A stretch of 64,000 nucleotides of DNA from Tous-C4FEB sp044356555 (GCA_044356555.1 JBIKWB010000002.1:62001-126000), one strand, 5' to 3'. Shown: positions 7,761-21,418, numbered from the stretch's first letter. Notes: generated from the sequence alone by a model not told the origin. Program-made: numbers and translations.

Positions 7761-8909
7761 ATGCCAGAACACTTTCAATTGCTCAAGACCGACACAGTTA
7801 CGGCCGCCCGCCGCGGGCGTTTGCGGACTCGGCACGGGATGATCGAGACCCCGATCTTTATGCCGGTAGGCACGCAGGGCACGGTGAAGTCGCTCACGCC
7901 GCAGCATTTGGAGGATATCGGTTCGCAAATCATTTTGGGGAACACCTATCACCTCAATCTGCGGCCGACTTCGGAGGTGATCCGGGATTTAGGCGGGTTG
8001 CATAAGTTCATGGGCTGGGACGGCCCGATCCTCACGGACAGCGGCGGGTTTCAGGTGTTTTCGTTGGCGAAGCTGCGCGACATCCGGGAGGACGGGGTGG
8101 CGTTTCAGTCCCACCTCGACGGCAAGAAGCTGTTTCTCGGGCCGAAGGAAGTCATGTCGATCCAGCAAAATCTCGGCAGCGATATCGCGATGGTGATCGA
8201 CGAGTGCCCACCGTGGCCCTGCGAGCGCGACGCGTGTGCGGCGGCGGTGGGGCGCAGCTACCGCTGGGCGCAGCAATGCAAGCAGATCGCCACCGAAAAC
8301 GGGTTTCTCGGCGCGGGGCACCACGTCTTTGCGATCGTCCAAGGCTCGACGTTTGACGATCTGCGGCGTGAGGCAGCCGAGTCGTTGGCGGCGCTGGATT
8401 TTCCGGGTTATGCGGTGGGCGGCGTGAGCGTGGGTGAGCCGGAGCCGGAGATGTTGAAACAGGTGGGAGCGAGCACGCCCTTTATGCCGGCGGACAAACC
8501 GCGCTACACGATGGGCCTGGGCACGCCGCCGCAGCTCTTGAAGATGGTGGCGCTCGGCGTGGATATGTTCGATTGCGTGCTGCCGAGCCGCGTCGCACGC
8601 AACGGCCTCGTCTTCACGCCGGACGGGCCGATCAACCTGAAGAACGAGAAACATCGCGCCGATCCGAATCCCATCGTCGAAGGCCTCGACAACTACACGT
8701 GCCGCAATTTTTCGCGCGCTTATCTGCGACACCTGCTGATGGCGGGCGAGATGTTGGCGGCGACGCTCTGCACGCTGCACAATCTGCATTTCTACCTCGA
8801 TCTGATGGCGCAGGCGCGGTCGCACATCGAGACGGGCGACTACGGGGTGTGGCACCGCGCGTGGGTCGAGCGCTACGAAACCGGAGCGCGGGCGCGGGTG
8901 GGCGGATGA
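7761..8909 (+). CDS. tgt: tRNA-guanine (queuine) transglycosylase, with altered zinc site
   Basis: The enzyme exchanges G34 of tRNAs with GU(N) anticodons for preQ1. The start at 7761 gives MPEHFQLLKTDTVTAARRG; about 382 residues, normal length. Conserved motifs are TPIFMPVGTQGTVKSL, ILTDSGGFQVFSL, and GVDMFDCVLPSRVARNG with the nucleophile Asp. The structural zinc site is unusual: the family pattern CxCxxC(x25)H appears as L309-D-N311-Y-T-C314 and H340, so the first two Cys are Leu and Asn (checked in the DNA at 8685-8702). The gene is divergent from the UPF0175/PIN pair. Confidence 0.95.
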   Translation: MPEHFQLLKTDTVTAARRGRLRTRHGMIETPIFMPVGTQGTVKSLTPQHLEDIGSQIILGNTYHLNLRPTSEVIRDLGGLHKFMGWDGPILTDSGGFQVFSLAKLRDIREDGVAFQSHLDGKKLFLGPKEVMSIQQNLGSDIAMVIDECPPWPCERDACAAAVGRSYRWAQQCKQIATENGFLGAGHHVFAIVQGSTFDDLRREAAESLAALDFPGYAVGGVSVGEPEPEMLKQVGASTPFMPADKPRYTMGLGTPPQLLKMVALGVDMFDCVLPSRVARNGLVFTPDGPINLKNEKHRADPNPIVEGLDNYTCRNFSRAYLRHLLMAGEMLAATLCTLHNLHFYLDLMAQARSHIETGDYGVWHRAWVERYETGARARVGG

Positions 8910-8974
8910 GCGCGGATTTGGATCGGAAATCTAGCTTGGCACTCTGCGGTCCGTAGTCAGAAATCCGGCTTCCC

Positions 8975-9904
8975 ATGCGCATCCTCGTCACCGGCGGCGC
9001 CGGTTTTCTCGGCTCACATCTCTGTGACCGTCTCATCGCGGACGGTCATGATGTCACCGTCATCGACAACCTGTTCACCGGCCGAAAGCAGAATATTGCG
9101 CACCTGTTGCAGCACCCGCGCTTCGAGTTTGTGCGGCACGATGTGATCGATCCGTTTAAGTTCGAGGTGGATCAGATCTACAATCTCGCCTGCCCGGCTT
9201 CGCCGCCGCACTACCAGTTCAACCCGATCAAGACGACCAAGACCTCCGTCATGGGCGCGATCAATTGTCTTGGCCTCGCCAAGCGCGTGAAGGCCCGGGT
9301 TTTTCAGGCCAGCACGAGCGAGGTTTACGGCGACCCGGCCGTGCATCCGCAGCCCGAGAGCTATTGGGGCAACGTGAATCCCATCGGCAAACGTTCCTGC
9401 TACGACGAGGGCAAACGCTGCGCCGAGACGCTCTTCTTCGATTACCACCGTGAGAACGGCGTCGATATCCGCGTCGTCCGGATTTTCAACACCTACGGCC
9501 CGCGCATGCACGAGGCCGATGGGCGCGTTGTCTCCAACTTCATCGTCCAAGCCCTGCGCGGGCAGGATATCACGATCTACGGCGACGGCTCGCAGACGCG
9601 TTCGTTTTGCTACGTGGACGACCTGATCGAGGGCTGGCTCCGGCTGATGGCGCAGACCGAGACGGTGGGTCCGGTCAATCTGGGTAACCCCGGTGAGTTC
9701 ACGATGCTCCAGCTCGCCGAACTCACGCTCAAGCTCGTCGGAGGGAAATCCAAGATCGTCCACCGCCCGCTTCCGGCCGACGACCCAAAGCAGCGCCGCC
9801 CCGACATCACCTTGGCGCAGAAAGTCCTCGGCGGCTGGACGCCGAAGGTGCCGCTCGAGGAAGGCCTCGCGCGCACGATCGCGTATTTTAAACCGCGGGT
9901 CTGA
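8975..9904 (+). CDS. UDP-glucuronate decarboxylase (UDP-xylose synthase)
   Basis: A 309-residue extended short-chain dehydrogenase. GGAGFLGSH (residues 7-15) binds NAD, and the catalytic Ser/Tyr/Lys are in QASTSEVYGD and SCYDEGKR. YNLACPASPPHYQ and RIFNTYGPRM are hallmarks of UXS-type decarboxylases that turn UDP-glucuronate into UDP-xylose. The product feeds polysaccharide or LPS synthesis. The gene stands 65 bp after tgt and 70 bp before the permease-like gene on the same strand. Confidence 0.92.
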   Translation: MRILVTGGAGFLGSHLCDRLIADGHDVTVIDNLFTGRKQNIAHLLQHPRFEFVRHDVIDPFKFEVDQIYNLACPASPPHYQFNPIKTTKTSVMGAINCLGLAKRVKARVFQASTSEVYGDPAVHPQPESYWGNVNPIGKRSCYDEGKRCAETLFFDYHRENGVDIRVVRIFNTYGPRMHEADGRVVSNFIVQALRGQDITIYGDGSQTRSFCYVDDLIEGWLRLMAQTETVGPVNLGNPGEFTMLQLAELTLKLVGGKSKIVHRPLPADDPKQRRPDITLAQKVLGGWTPKVPLEEGLARTIAYFKPRV

Positions 9905-9974
9905 GCCGAAGAGCGCGCCCGGCATGGTGCGGTGTGACCACCCGCTTTGGCACGTTAGCTGCAACTGATCCCTT

Positions 9975-11030
9975 ATGATGAATCGCCCTGTGTTTTCCCC
10001 GCTGTGGGTCGCTCTCGCCCTTGTTGCTTTCGCGACGCCCACGGTGCGGGCGGCCGACCTGATCCGGCCAAAAGTGATTGTGATGGCCACGTTTGAGATC
10101 GGCGCCGACACCGGGGACAAGCCCGGCGAGTTTCAATTCTGGGTCGAGCGTGAGAAGCTCACGCAGACGCTCACCGTGCCCGGGCTCGATCGTCCCGTGC
10201 GATTCAACGACCAAGGCGTCTACGGCGTCGTTTCGGGCACCACGGTGCGCGCGGGCGTGCAGATCATGGCTCTGTGCCTCGATCCGCGATTCGATCTCTC
10301 GAAAACGTATTGGGTCATCAACGGTATCGCCGGAGTGAATCCGCACCTCGCCTCCGAGGGCAGCGCCGCTTGGGCGCGACACGTGATCGACGGTGACATC
10401 GCCTACGAGATCGACTCGCGTGAGGCTCCGGCCGACTGGCCCTACGGCATCATGGCGCTCGGCAACAAGAGCCCCAAAGACAAGCCGGTGATCCCCGACT
10501 GGGCTCCGAAGCCGATGGCTTGGACCCTTAACCCCGCGCTCGTCGCCTGGGCCTTCGCGCTGACCAAGGACGTAACGCTCCTCGACTCGCCGGAAGCGCA
10601 GAAACATCGCGCGCTTTACCGTGATTTCCCGGCCGGCTCGCGCCCACCCCAAGTCATGCTCGGTGATAGTTTTGCGTCCTGTCGGTACTGGCACGGAGCG
10701 GTGATGCAGAAATGGGCGGATAACTGGACGGCGCTTTACACCAAGGGCGCGGGCAATGCCGCCATGACCAACATGGAGGACCACGGCATCGCCAACGCTC
10801 TGACCCGCCTTGCCGGAATGGGTCGGGTCGATTTCCAGCGCGTGCTGATCTTGCGGACCGGCAGTAATTTCTCGATGCCTCCGACCGGCCAAAGCGCCGC
10901 CGCCAGCATGGTGGCCGAGTATCAGGGGATGATTCCGGCCCTTGAAGCTGCCCATCGGGTCGGTTCGCCGGTCGTGCAGGCGTTGGTTAAGGATTGGGCC
11001 AAATTTGAAGGGCAAACTCCGCGTCCCTGA
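9975..11030 (+). CDS. Purine nucleoside permease-like (NUP family) protein, exported
   Basis: A 351-residue protein with a signal peptide ending near VRAAD. The mature part begins LIRPKVIVMATFEIGADTGD and contains WVINGIAGVNP, DGDIAYEIDSREAP and FQRVLILRTGSNFSMPP, a pattern typical of the NUP/purine nucleoside permease family (PF06516). Despite the name there are no membrane helices beyond the signal peptide, and the fold resembles nucleoside phosphorylases. A periplasmic nucleoside-binding or processing role is therefore likely; the exact activity is not established. Confidence 0.85.
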   Translation: MMNRPVFSPLWVALALVAFATPTVRAADLIRPKVIVMATFEIGADTGDKPGEFQFWVEREKLTQTLTVPGLDRPVRFNDQGVYGVVSGTTVRAGVQIMALCLDPRFDLSKTYWVINGIAGVNPHLASEGSAAWARHVIDGDIAYEIDSREAPADWPYGIMALGNKSPKDKPVIPDWAPKPMAWTLNPALVAWAFALTKDVTLLDSPEAQKHRALYRDFPAGSRPPQVMLGDSFASCRYWHGAVMQKWADNWTALYTKGAGNAAMTNMEDHGIANALTRLAGMGRVDFQRVLILRTGSNFSMPPTGQSAAASMVAEYQGMIPALEAAHRVGSPVVQALVKDWAKFEGQTPRP

Positions 11031-11107
11031 TCCCTTCGGCGCGGGCCGGCGCGAGTCGATTTGCCATTTGCCAAGGTCCGAGCCGCACCTAGCGTCACGG
11101 CCTTCTC

Positions 11108-14100
<2,993 letters not shown>

Positions 14101-14104
<4 letters not shown>

Positions 14105-15753
14105 CCCCGGAGGAGACAGCGCCCGAGGCGGATCCGTACGATCCCAAGCCGTCGTTCTGGCAGACTCACGTCAATTACGTCGCGGCGGCGGTTGTCTTCG
14201 TTTTCACGGTCGGGCTAACGGTACTGGCGTTCCCGCCGTTTAAGACGCCGGAGCTCGCCTACGCCTGTCTGGTGCCCGGGATTTACTGGGCCTATCGGCG
14301 TCCGAGTTTCCGGCTTTACGCAGCGACGATGCTCGGCGCGCAGGCCGTAGCGTGGACCGTTCTCTTCGGTTGGCTGCACCACGTCACGTGGGCGGGACTG
14401 CTGCTGCTCGGACCGTTTATCGGCGTGTGGGTCGGCCTGTGGTTTCTCGCGGTGTGGTGGGCGATGCCCCGCATGATCGGCCGGCCGACGATGGTGCGCC
14501 TCGCGGTGTTGCTCGGTCTGGCGGGCCTGTGGTGCATCAACGAATGGCTGCGCACCTTCGTGCTCAGCGGATTTCCCTGGTTGCCGCTGGCGGCCAGCCA
14601 GTGGGAACGGGTGAGCGTGTTGCAACTCGCCGCCTACACCGGGCAGGCCGGACCGGCCTTCGTGCTGGTCGGCATGAACATCGGGTTTGCCGCCTACGCG
14701 CACCGGCTGTTTCGCGAGGGCGTAACCGGCCTCAACAAACGCAGCCAGGAGTTTTTCCTCGCGGTATTTTTGCTTTTTGTGGCCCTCAGCACGCACGTGC
14801 AGGAGACGTTTAACCGCGCCCCGTTCCAGACGTTGCTCGGCCGGTTCGCCTTTGTGCAGCCCTACATTGCCCAAGACGTGAAATGGGATCCGGCCAAGGC
14901 TCCGGGGATTCTCGAAGCGCTGGAGAAGACGACCCTCACCGCCGCGATTACCCGGCCCGATCTCATCGTTTGGCCCGAGGCCGTCACGCCGTGGGCGGTG
15001 CGCGGTGATGCCAACGTGCGCGGCTTCGTCGAGTCGCTCGCACAGCGCGCCAAGACACCGCTGCTGCTGGGTTCGATCGCAATCGAAGACCGGGGCGCGC
15101 CGACTGAGCGCTGGTTTAACGGTGCCTTCCTCGTCAGGCCCGACCAAGGGCTGCAAGACGCTTACTACGCGAAACGAAAGCTCGTGCCCTTCGGTGAATT
15201 TGTGCCGTTCCGCCCCGTCTTGGGCTGGTTAAAGAAGTTTGTGCCCATCGGTGAAGACTTCGAACGCGGCACGGATGCGGCTCCGCTGTTGTTGTCGATC
15301 CGCGGCGAGGCGACCGTGTTTGGCCCGCTGATTTGCTACGAAGACATTTTCCCGCAACTGGCGCGGCAAAGCGTGCGCTCCGGGGCCGATGTGCTGGTCG
15401 TGGCGACCAACAACGGCTGGTTCGGCGAGGGCGGCGCCGCCTACCAGCACGCCGCGCACTCGGTGCTGCGCGCGATCGAAAATCGCCGGCCGTTGTTGCG
15501 CTGCGGCAACGGCGGCTGGAGCGGGTGGTTCGACGAGTTCGGCAATGTCCGCTTTACGATGCGCGATGCGAACGACCGCATCTACTTTCGCGGCGCCGAA
15601 GTGACGTCGGTGATGCGCGATTCCCGCTGGATCGGGCGCACGAGCTTTTACACGGATCACGGCGATTGGTTTATTTTGCTGAGTCTTGGCCTGGCGGTAG
15701 GGGCCTGGGCTTTGTTGCGGTTGCCCCTCCGTGCTCCCGAGACGGAGGGCTGA
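14101..15753 (+). CDS. lnt: Apolipoprotein N-acyltransferase
   Basis: A 550-residue inner-membrane enzyme that adds the third acyl chain to lipoproteins. Several hydrophobic segments occupy the first 230 residues and one lies near the C-terminus. The periplasmic nitrilase-like domain carries the catalytic triad: Glu in WPEAVTPW, Lys in YAKRKLVPFGEFVPF and Cys in ICYEDIFPQL. The start is GTG overlapping the secA stop. In this copy the residues around the catalytic Cys are canonical, so activity is expected. Confidence 0.93.
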
Positions 15754-15866
15754 GTTTCGGACTGTCCGCGTCAGGGCGCTTTGCCTCAGTTTCTCGAATA
15801 CCGCGTTTTTGCAGCGTGGCTGCGACGCACCCCTCAACCCGCGTCGATCTGAGCCACGCTCAATAA

Positions 15867-18800
15867 ATGCAACCCACTCCCATGGACTCCCGTTCTCGCC
15901 CGTTCGTTGCCCTGCTTGCCGCATGTGCCGTGCTCGGATTCACTCCGGCCTCAGCCCAGCTTGTGCCTGAACCGGAGAAGAAACCCGATGCCGCCAAAGC
16001 GGCTGTGATCGTCCTCACCCCGTTCACGGTCGATACCTCCAAGGACAAAGGTTACTACGCCGAAAACACCCTCGCTGGTAGCCGGTTGAATTCAAATCTC
16101 TCCGATCTGGCGGCTTCGATCACCGTGGTGACCAAGCAGCAGATGGATGATACCGCGTCTCTCGATATCAACGACGTGTTCCGTTACGAGGCGAACACCG
16201 AGGGCTCGGGCAGCTTCACGCCCTCGGTCACCGATCGTGGCACGGCCAAGGACACCAACGCCGGCTACTCGCTCGGCAACGACGGTGGCACCACCACCAA
16301 CGCCCAGTCCAACCGCGTGCGCGGTCTCAGCGCGCCCGATTCGGCGATCAATTATTTCCCCACCAACAACCGCATCCCCTTCGATTCCTACAACACTCAG
16401 TCGGTCGAAATCGCCCGCGGCCCGAATTCGATTCTTTCCGGTCTCGGTAGTCCGTCGGGCATCGTGAACCAGACGAGCGCGCAGGCCGTGCTCAATCGTA
16501 ACTCCAACGAGGTCGTGCTGCGCACCGATCACTACGGTTCTTACCGCGCGTCGTTCTCTTTCAACCGCTCGATCTTGAACGACAAATTGGCGATCTACGC
16601 CGCTTTTCTTTACAACAACCAACAGTTCGAGCGGAAGCCTTCGTCCGATCTCACCCGCCGTCAGTATGGCGCCGTCACCTACAAGCCTTTCAAGAAGACC
16701 GTCATTCGCGGCTTCGCCGAAAGCTTCCTCAATAACGCCAACCGCCCCAACTCGATTGCGCCGCGTGATTTCGTGACCCCATGGCTGCGGGCCGGACGCC
16801 CCGCCTATGATCCGATCGCCCGCACCGTGACCCGGCTCGATGGCGGCCAGACCTTTGGTCCTTACACCCTCTCCACCCTGTCGCCCGGCTACAACCCCCA
16901 GGTCCCGGCCAACGCCTCGGCCCTCACCGCCGTGACTTCGCCGTTTTATGTGCCGGGCATCACTTTCGACAATATCTCCCGCCCGCTCCAACGGATCGAT
17001 TCCGGTTACGTGGTGGATTTCTTCCAACGCCAACCCGTCCTCTACGCACCCGCCCAGACCACCCCAGCGACGGCTACGCCGACTCCCGCCTCGCTCGGCT
17101 GGGTGCCGCAAGACCCGCGTTACGCGATCCTTGATCGCCAATGGACCGCCTCGACCAACCTGCCGATTCCCACCGCCAACATCGGCGGCCGCACCTTCAC
17201 CTACGGCAGCTACCAGCTCCCCGGCGTGACCAACGCCGCCATCTATGACTGGCGCGAGCACAACATCAACGAGACCAACTTCGGCCGCCTCAAGGCCGCG
17301 AACTACAATCTTGAGATCGAGCAGCAGATTCTTCCCGAGCTGTTCTTCAGCGCCGGCTGGCTACGCCAAGACGTCGACTCGGCCGAGAACTACACCATCT
17401 CCCAACTCACCGGCGCGACGCTCACCGTCGACACCAACACCCGGCTGCCCAACGGCCAACCCAACCCGTATTTCGGCAAGGTCTATGTGCCCGACTCGAC
17501 GCCCGACACGTTCTTCCAACCCCAGACCGACGACAATTACCGGGCGATGCTCGCGTATGATCTCGATCTTGCGAAACGCTCCGGCCTGCTCCGCTTCCTC
17601 GGCAAACACCGTCTGCTTGGCCTCTGGTCCGAGCAGGGCGTGATCGGCAAGGTCGAGCGTTGGCGTCTCGGGTTCGTGGACGGCGACGCCGACGGCAAAC
17701 TCCGCTACGTGCCCAATCTCACCGTGCCCGGCGCCGCCCTCTGGTCCGGCACGGCGCTCGCCCGCAACTACTACCTTGCCAAACCCGGCGATCCGCAGGC
17801 CACCGTCACCCAATCGTCCGGCAACTACCGCAACCGGGGTTGGAACGGGCCTTACCGCGAGAACATCGATGTCTATAATTACAACACCGGCGCCTTCCAA
17901 AAAGCCCAAATCACCGAGGCCACGAGCTTCGCCGACAACGGCAGCTTCACCCGCCAGCGCGAGGTTCAAAGCCGCACCTTCGCCCTGCAAAGCACGCTAT
18001 TGGGCGAGCGCCTGGTGACCACCATCGGTCTCCGGCATGACGCCTACCGCGCCCGTCGCACGACCACCGGCGCGATCACCCGCGTCGATGGTTCGGTCGC
18101 CGCGCCCGCGCTCACCGCCGTGCAGATTTTCAACCGAGGTAACGGTCAGGCCGATTACGATCTCGTGATGAACCGCTGGAACCGATGGGACAAACTCTCC
18201 GGTGACACCAAGACGGTCGGTGCGGCTTTCCGTCCTTTGAAAGGCTGGGGCTTCACCCAACGGATCGGCAACGAAATGGCCTCCGAGTTTCTCCAGTCGC
18301 TCACGTTTTATTACAATGAATCGAGCAATTTTAATCCCCCGAACTCGTTTCAGACCGACTATTTCAACCGTCCGCTGCCCAAGCCCACCGGCGAAGGCAA
18401 CGATGGCGGCTTCGGATTCAATCTCTTCGGCAACAAACTCGTCGCCCGGCTTAATTGGTTCACCGTCGAAAATCAGAACGAGCGCACCGGCGCCGCCGGC
18501 ACCTTGCTGACCCGCCTCGCCTACGGTGACACCACGCTGATGCTGCCTTGGGCCACCTCCGTCGTCCGCCTCCGCAGCGGCGTCAACCCGATGACGAACA
18601 ACTGGAACACCGACGCCGTGAGCCCCCTCTCGACCGCGCAGATCCAGCAGGCCTGGGATCTCCTCAAGCTCCCGGTCAACTACTACGCCGGCCTCGCCGC
18701 CGGCGGCACGCAAAACAGCCAAGCCAAGGGCGCCGAACTCCAGATCACTTACAATCCGCTGCCCAACTGGACCATGAAACTCACCGGCGCGAAGCAGGAG

Positions 18801-19466
18801 ACGCTCTACACCAAGGTCGCGCCCGAATACGATACATGGCTCGCCCAGCGTCAGCCCGTCTGGCTCGCCGCCCGAGCCGCCGATATCCCTGACTTCACCG
18901 ATGGCGCCGGCACCCAATACTCGCTTTCCAATTTTTGGACGTCCTACGGCTACAACTCGGCCGCCCGGCTTTCGAATACGGACGGCAACACCAGCGCGCA
19001 GAATTACTTTAACAACGTCGTCGTTTCCCAAGTCGCCTTGGCCAAGGCCCTGGAAGGCGTCGTCGCCGCGACCCAGCGCAAATACCGCGCCTCGTTTCTG
19101 ACCAATTACACCATCCCTGGCGGTAAGCTGAAAGGGTTCTCCGTGGGCGGCAATCAGCGGTGGGAGTCCAAGGCGGCCATCGGCTATCGCGGCCGCGTCG
19201 GTGATCCTACGAATCCGCTGAACATCAACCTTGCCGATCCGTCGCAACCCGTCTTCGACGACGGCAATTTCTACACGGATCTCTGGCTCTCGTATTCGCG
19301 CAAAATCTTCAACAACCGCTACGGCTGGAAGATCCAGTTGAACGTCAACAACGTCACCGAGGACGGCCACCTCCAACCGACGGCGGTGAACTTCGACGGC
19401 TCGCCTTGGGCCTTCCGCATCATCGACTCGCGGCAGTTTATCCTGACCTCGACGCTCACCTTCTAA
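15867..19466 (+). CDS. TonB-dependent outer-membrane receptor
   Basis: A protein of about 1199 residues with a signal peptide (cleavage near ASAQ). After a short linker it shows the verrucomicrobial plug start VIVLTPFTVDTSKDKGYYAE followed by NTLAGSRLNSNL and AASITVVTKQQMDD. The plug continues with VEIARGPNSILSGLGSPSGI, and the rest is a 22-strand-type barrel with alternating aromatic segments ending in FILTSTLTF. It would import a substrate, perhaps a carbohydrate or metal chelate, using TonB energy; the ligand cannot be read. An ATG at 15882 is an alternative start. No dedicated regulator is adjacent. Confidence 0.92.
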   Translation: MQPTPMDSRSRPFVALLAACAVLGFTPASAQLVPEPEKKPDAAKAAVIVLTPFTVDTSKDKGYYAENTLAGSRLNSNLSDLAASITVVTKQQMDDTASLDINDVFRYEANTEGSGSFTPSVTDRGTAKDTNAGYSLGNDGGTTTNAQSNRVRGLSAPDSAINYFPTNNRIPFDSYNTQSVEIARGPNSILSGLGSPSGIVNQTSAQAVLNRNSNEVVLRTDHYGSYRASFSFNRSILNDKLAIYAAFLYNNQQFERKPSSDLTRRQYGAVTYKPFKKTVIRGFAESFLNNANRPNSIAPRDFVTPWLRAGRPAYDPIARTVTRLDGGQTFGPYTLSTLSPGYNPQVPANASALTAVTSPFYVPGITFDNISRPLQRIDSGYVVDFFQRQPVLYAPAQTTPATATPTPASLGWVPQDPRYAILDRQWTASTNLPIPTANIGGRTFTYGSYQLPGVTNAAIYDWREHNINETNFGRLKAANYNLEIEQQILPELFFSAGWLRQDVDSAENYTISQLTGATLTVDTNTRLPNGQPNPYFGKVYVPDSTPDTFFQPQTDDNYRAMLAYDLDLAKRSGLLRFLGKHRLLGLWSEQGVIGKVERWRLGFVDGDADGKLRYVPNLTVPGAALWSGTALARNYYLAKPGDPQATVTQSSGNYRNRGWNGPYRENIDVYNYNTGAFQKAQITEATSFADNGSFTRQREVQSRTFALQSTLLGERLVTTIGLRHDAYRARRTTTGAITRVDGSVAAPALTAVQIFNRGNGQADYDLVMNRWNRWDKLSGDTKTVGAAFRPLKGWGFTQRIGNEMASEFLQSLTFYYNESSNFNPPNSFQTDYFNRPLPKPTGEGNDGGFGFNLFGNKLVARLNWFTVENQNERTGAAGTLLTRLAYGDTTLMLPWATSVVRLRSGVNPMTNNWNTDAVSPLSTAQIQQAWDLLKLPVNYYAGLAAGGTQNSQAKGAELQITYNPLPNWTMKLTGAKQETLYTKVAPEYDTWLAQRQPVWLAARAADIPDFTDGAGTQYSLSNFWTSYGYNSAARLSNTDGNTSAQNYFNNVVVSQVALAKALEGVVAATQRKYRASFLTNYTIPGGKLKGFSVGGNQRWESKAAIGYRGRVGDPTNPLNINLADPSQPVFDDGNFYTDLWLSYSRKIFNNRYGWKIQLNVNNVTEDGHLQPTAVNFDGSPWAFRIIDSRQFILTSTLTF

Positions 19467-19594
19467 GTTGAAGCTCTGCGGGAGTGCGGTCGCTCGGACC
19501 GCGCTCTCGCGGGTGCCGCCGAGGTGAGGCGGCCGTCTGCGCTGATCGTCTGCTTTCGCCCGCAGCCGAGGAAGCTTTTTGTCCTGTAGCCCCG

Positions 19595-19607
19595 CCCGAC
19601 GGTCGGG
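19595..19607. repeat. Short palindrome CCCGACGGTCGGG, member of a dispersed intergenic palindrome
   Basis: It lies between the TonB receptor and the TPR gene. The same core (CCCGACC-N3-GGTCGGG in fuller form) recurs at 44136-44152 and 47661-47677, each time in a gap after a gene. Confidence 0.4.
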
Positions 19608-19621
19608 TATCGCTTCGTCCC

Positions 19622-21418
19622 ATGTCCTCGGCTCCGCCCCGCCCACTGCTCCGCGCCCGCTTTCCGGCGTGGCTTGCTCCGCTCGCGCTGACCTTCGCCG
19701 TGGCCCTCGTTTACGCGAACAGCCTCTCCGCGCCCTTTCTTTTCGACGATGCCGGCGCTGTGTTGGGTAACCCCACCATCCGCAGCCTGACCTCGCTCGC
19801 GGTGCTGAATCCGCCCGCCGACGGGAGCACCACGACCGGCCGTCCGTTGGTGAATCTCTCCTACGCGCTCAACTACGCGTTGGGTGGTGACCGCGTCCTG
19901 GGCTACCGCGTCGTCAATGTGGCGATTCATGCGCTCGCCGCGCTCACGCTCTTTGGCCTGCTCCGCCGCACGTTTTTAGTTGTCCGGGGTAAGATCCCGC
20001 TGGCGGGCGATGTCTCCGCGTCATCGCGCGCCAGCGCGCTGCTACCTTCCTCCTTTGGCCCCGACGTCGCCGCGCTGACGATCGCTGCACTCTGGGCGCT
20101 GCATCCGCTCCAGACCGAGTCCGTCGTCTGCATTGCCCAACGCACCGAATCGCTCTGTGGCCTCTTCTATTTGCTCACGCTCTACGCCTTCACCCGCGCC
20201 ACGATTCCGTCCGAGGGTGGAGCGTGTTGTTCACAGCGCGCTTGGCTCGTGGTTTCGGTCGGCTCCTGTCTCGTCGGTATGGCCGCGAAGGAGGTGATGG
20301 TCACCGCTCCGCTCGTGGTGTTGCTGTACGACCGCACGTTTGTCGCCGGCACGTTCGCCGGAGCGCTGCGCGGGCGCCGCGGTTACTACGCCGCCCTCGC
20401 CGGCACGTGGCTACTGCTCGCATTTCTCGTGCTGCAAAATAGCGGCGCACGCGGTGTATCGGCCGGGTTTGGCCTCGGGGTCACGCCCTGGACTTACCTG
20501 CTCACCCAAGCCGACGCGCTCGTGCGCTACCTCGGTCTCACGCTATGGCCGCACCCGCTCGTGCTCGATTACGGCACCGGCGTGGCGGGCGGGTTGGCCG
20601 AGGTCTGGTGGCAGGGCTTGGTCGTCTTGGCCCTGCTGGCGGCGACGATCTGGGCGTTGGTGCGCCGGCCGATGCTCGGCTTCATCGGCGCATGGTTCTT
20701 CCTCATTCTCGCACCCAGCTCGAGCTTCGTCCCGCTCGTCGCACAAACGATGGCCGAGCACCGGATGTATCTGCCGCTCGCCGCTGTCCTCACGGTCGCG
20801 ACCCTCGCGCTGTTCCGTTTTTCGGGCGCCCTCCGGTGGCCGGTCGTCGTGGCGGTGGTGGCAGCGTCGGCCGTCGTCACCGCCGTGCGCAACCGCGATT
20901 ACCGCGACGCTATTGCGATTTGGTCCAACACCGTCACGCACGCGCCGCCCCATTCGCGAGCGTTCACCAATCTCGGCTCCGCTTACGTGGCGGCCGGCCG
21001 GCCGGCCGAGGCGCTCCCGCCGCTTGAACGCGCGCTCGCGCTCAATCCTGCCGACTACTCCGCGCAACGTAACCGAGCCCTCGCGTTGCTCGCGCTGGGC
21101 CGCGCCGACGAAGCGGCCGTGATTTTTGCCGCGCTCCCCGCCCGCGAGCCCGGTGAATCCGCCGAGTATTTCGAACTGGGCAACGCCTACGCGCGCGAAG
21201 GTAAATTTCCCGAAGCCGCCGCCGCCTACACCCGCACGGCCACCCTCGATCCCGCCCACTTCGCCGCCCGGGCCAATCTCGGCAATGCCCTCCTCGCCGC
21301 CGGCCGTGCGACCGAGGCGATCGCCGCCTACGAAGCGGCCCTGCGCCTCCGGCCCTCCGACGCCCGCCTGTTGGAGAACCTAGCGCTGGCCCGAGATGCG
21401 GCACGGCGCGGACGTTGA
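19622..21418 (+). CDS. Polytopic membrane protein with C-terminal TPR repeats (TMTC-like)
   Basis: A 598-residue protein starting MSSAPPRPLLRARFP. The first 430 residues hold about ten hydrophobic segments and include VYANSLSAPFLFDDAGAVL and GRPLVNLSYALNYALGG, which match the tetratricopeptide/transmembrane family with a GT-C-like (O-mannosyltransferase-like) membrane part. Residues about 465-598 form at least three TPR units such as NLGSAYVAAGRPAEALPPLE and NLGNALLAAGRATEAIAAYE. A membrane glycosyl-transfer or scaffold role is inferred from the family. The start at 19622 is chosen over an upstream in-frame codon because the upstream segment is not hydrophobic or conserved. Confidence 0.8.
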   Translation: MSSAPPRPLLRARFPAWLAPLALTFAVALVYANSLSAPFLFDDAGAVLGNPTIRSLTSLAVLNPPADGSTTTGRPLVNLSYALNYALGGDRVLGYRVVNVAIHALAALTLFGLLRRTFLVVRGKIPLAGDVSASSRASALLPSSFGPDVAALTIAALWALHPLQTESVVCIAQRTESLCGLFYLLTLYAFTRATIPSEGGACCSQRAWLVVSVGSCLVGMAAKEVMVTAPLVVLLYDRTFVAGTFAGALRGRRGYYAALAGTWLLLAFLVLQNSGARGVSAGFGLGVTPWTYLLTQADALVRYLGLTLWPHPLVLDYGTGVAGGLAEVWWQGLVVLALLAATIWALVRRPMLGFIGAWFFLILAPSSSFVPLVAQTMAEHRMYLPLAAVLTVATLALFRFSGALRWPVVVAVVAASAVVTAVRNRDYRDAIAIWSNTVTHAPPHSRAFTNLGSAYVAAGRPAEALPPLERALALNPADYSAQRNRALALLALGRADEAAVIFAALPAREPGESAEYFELGNAYAREGKFPEAAAAYTRTATLDPAHFAARANLGNALLAAGRATEAIAAYEAALRLRPSDARLLENLALARDAARRGR

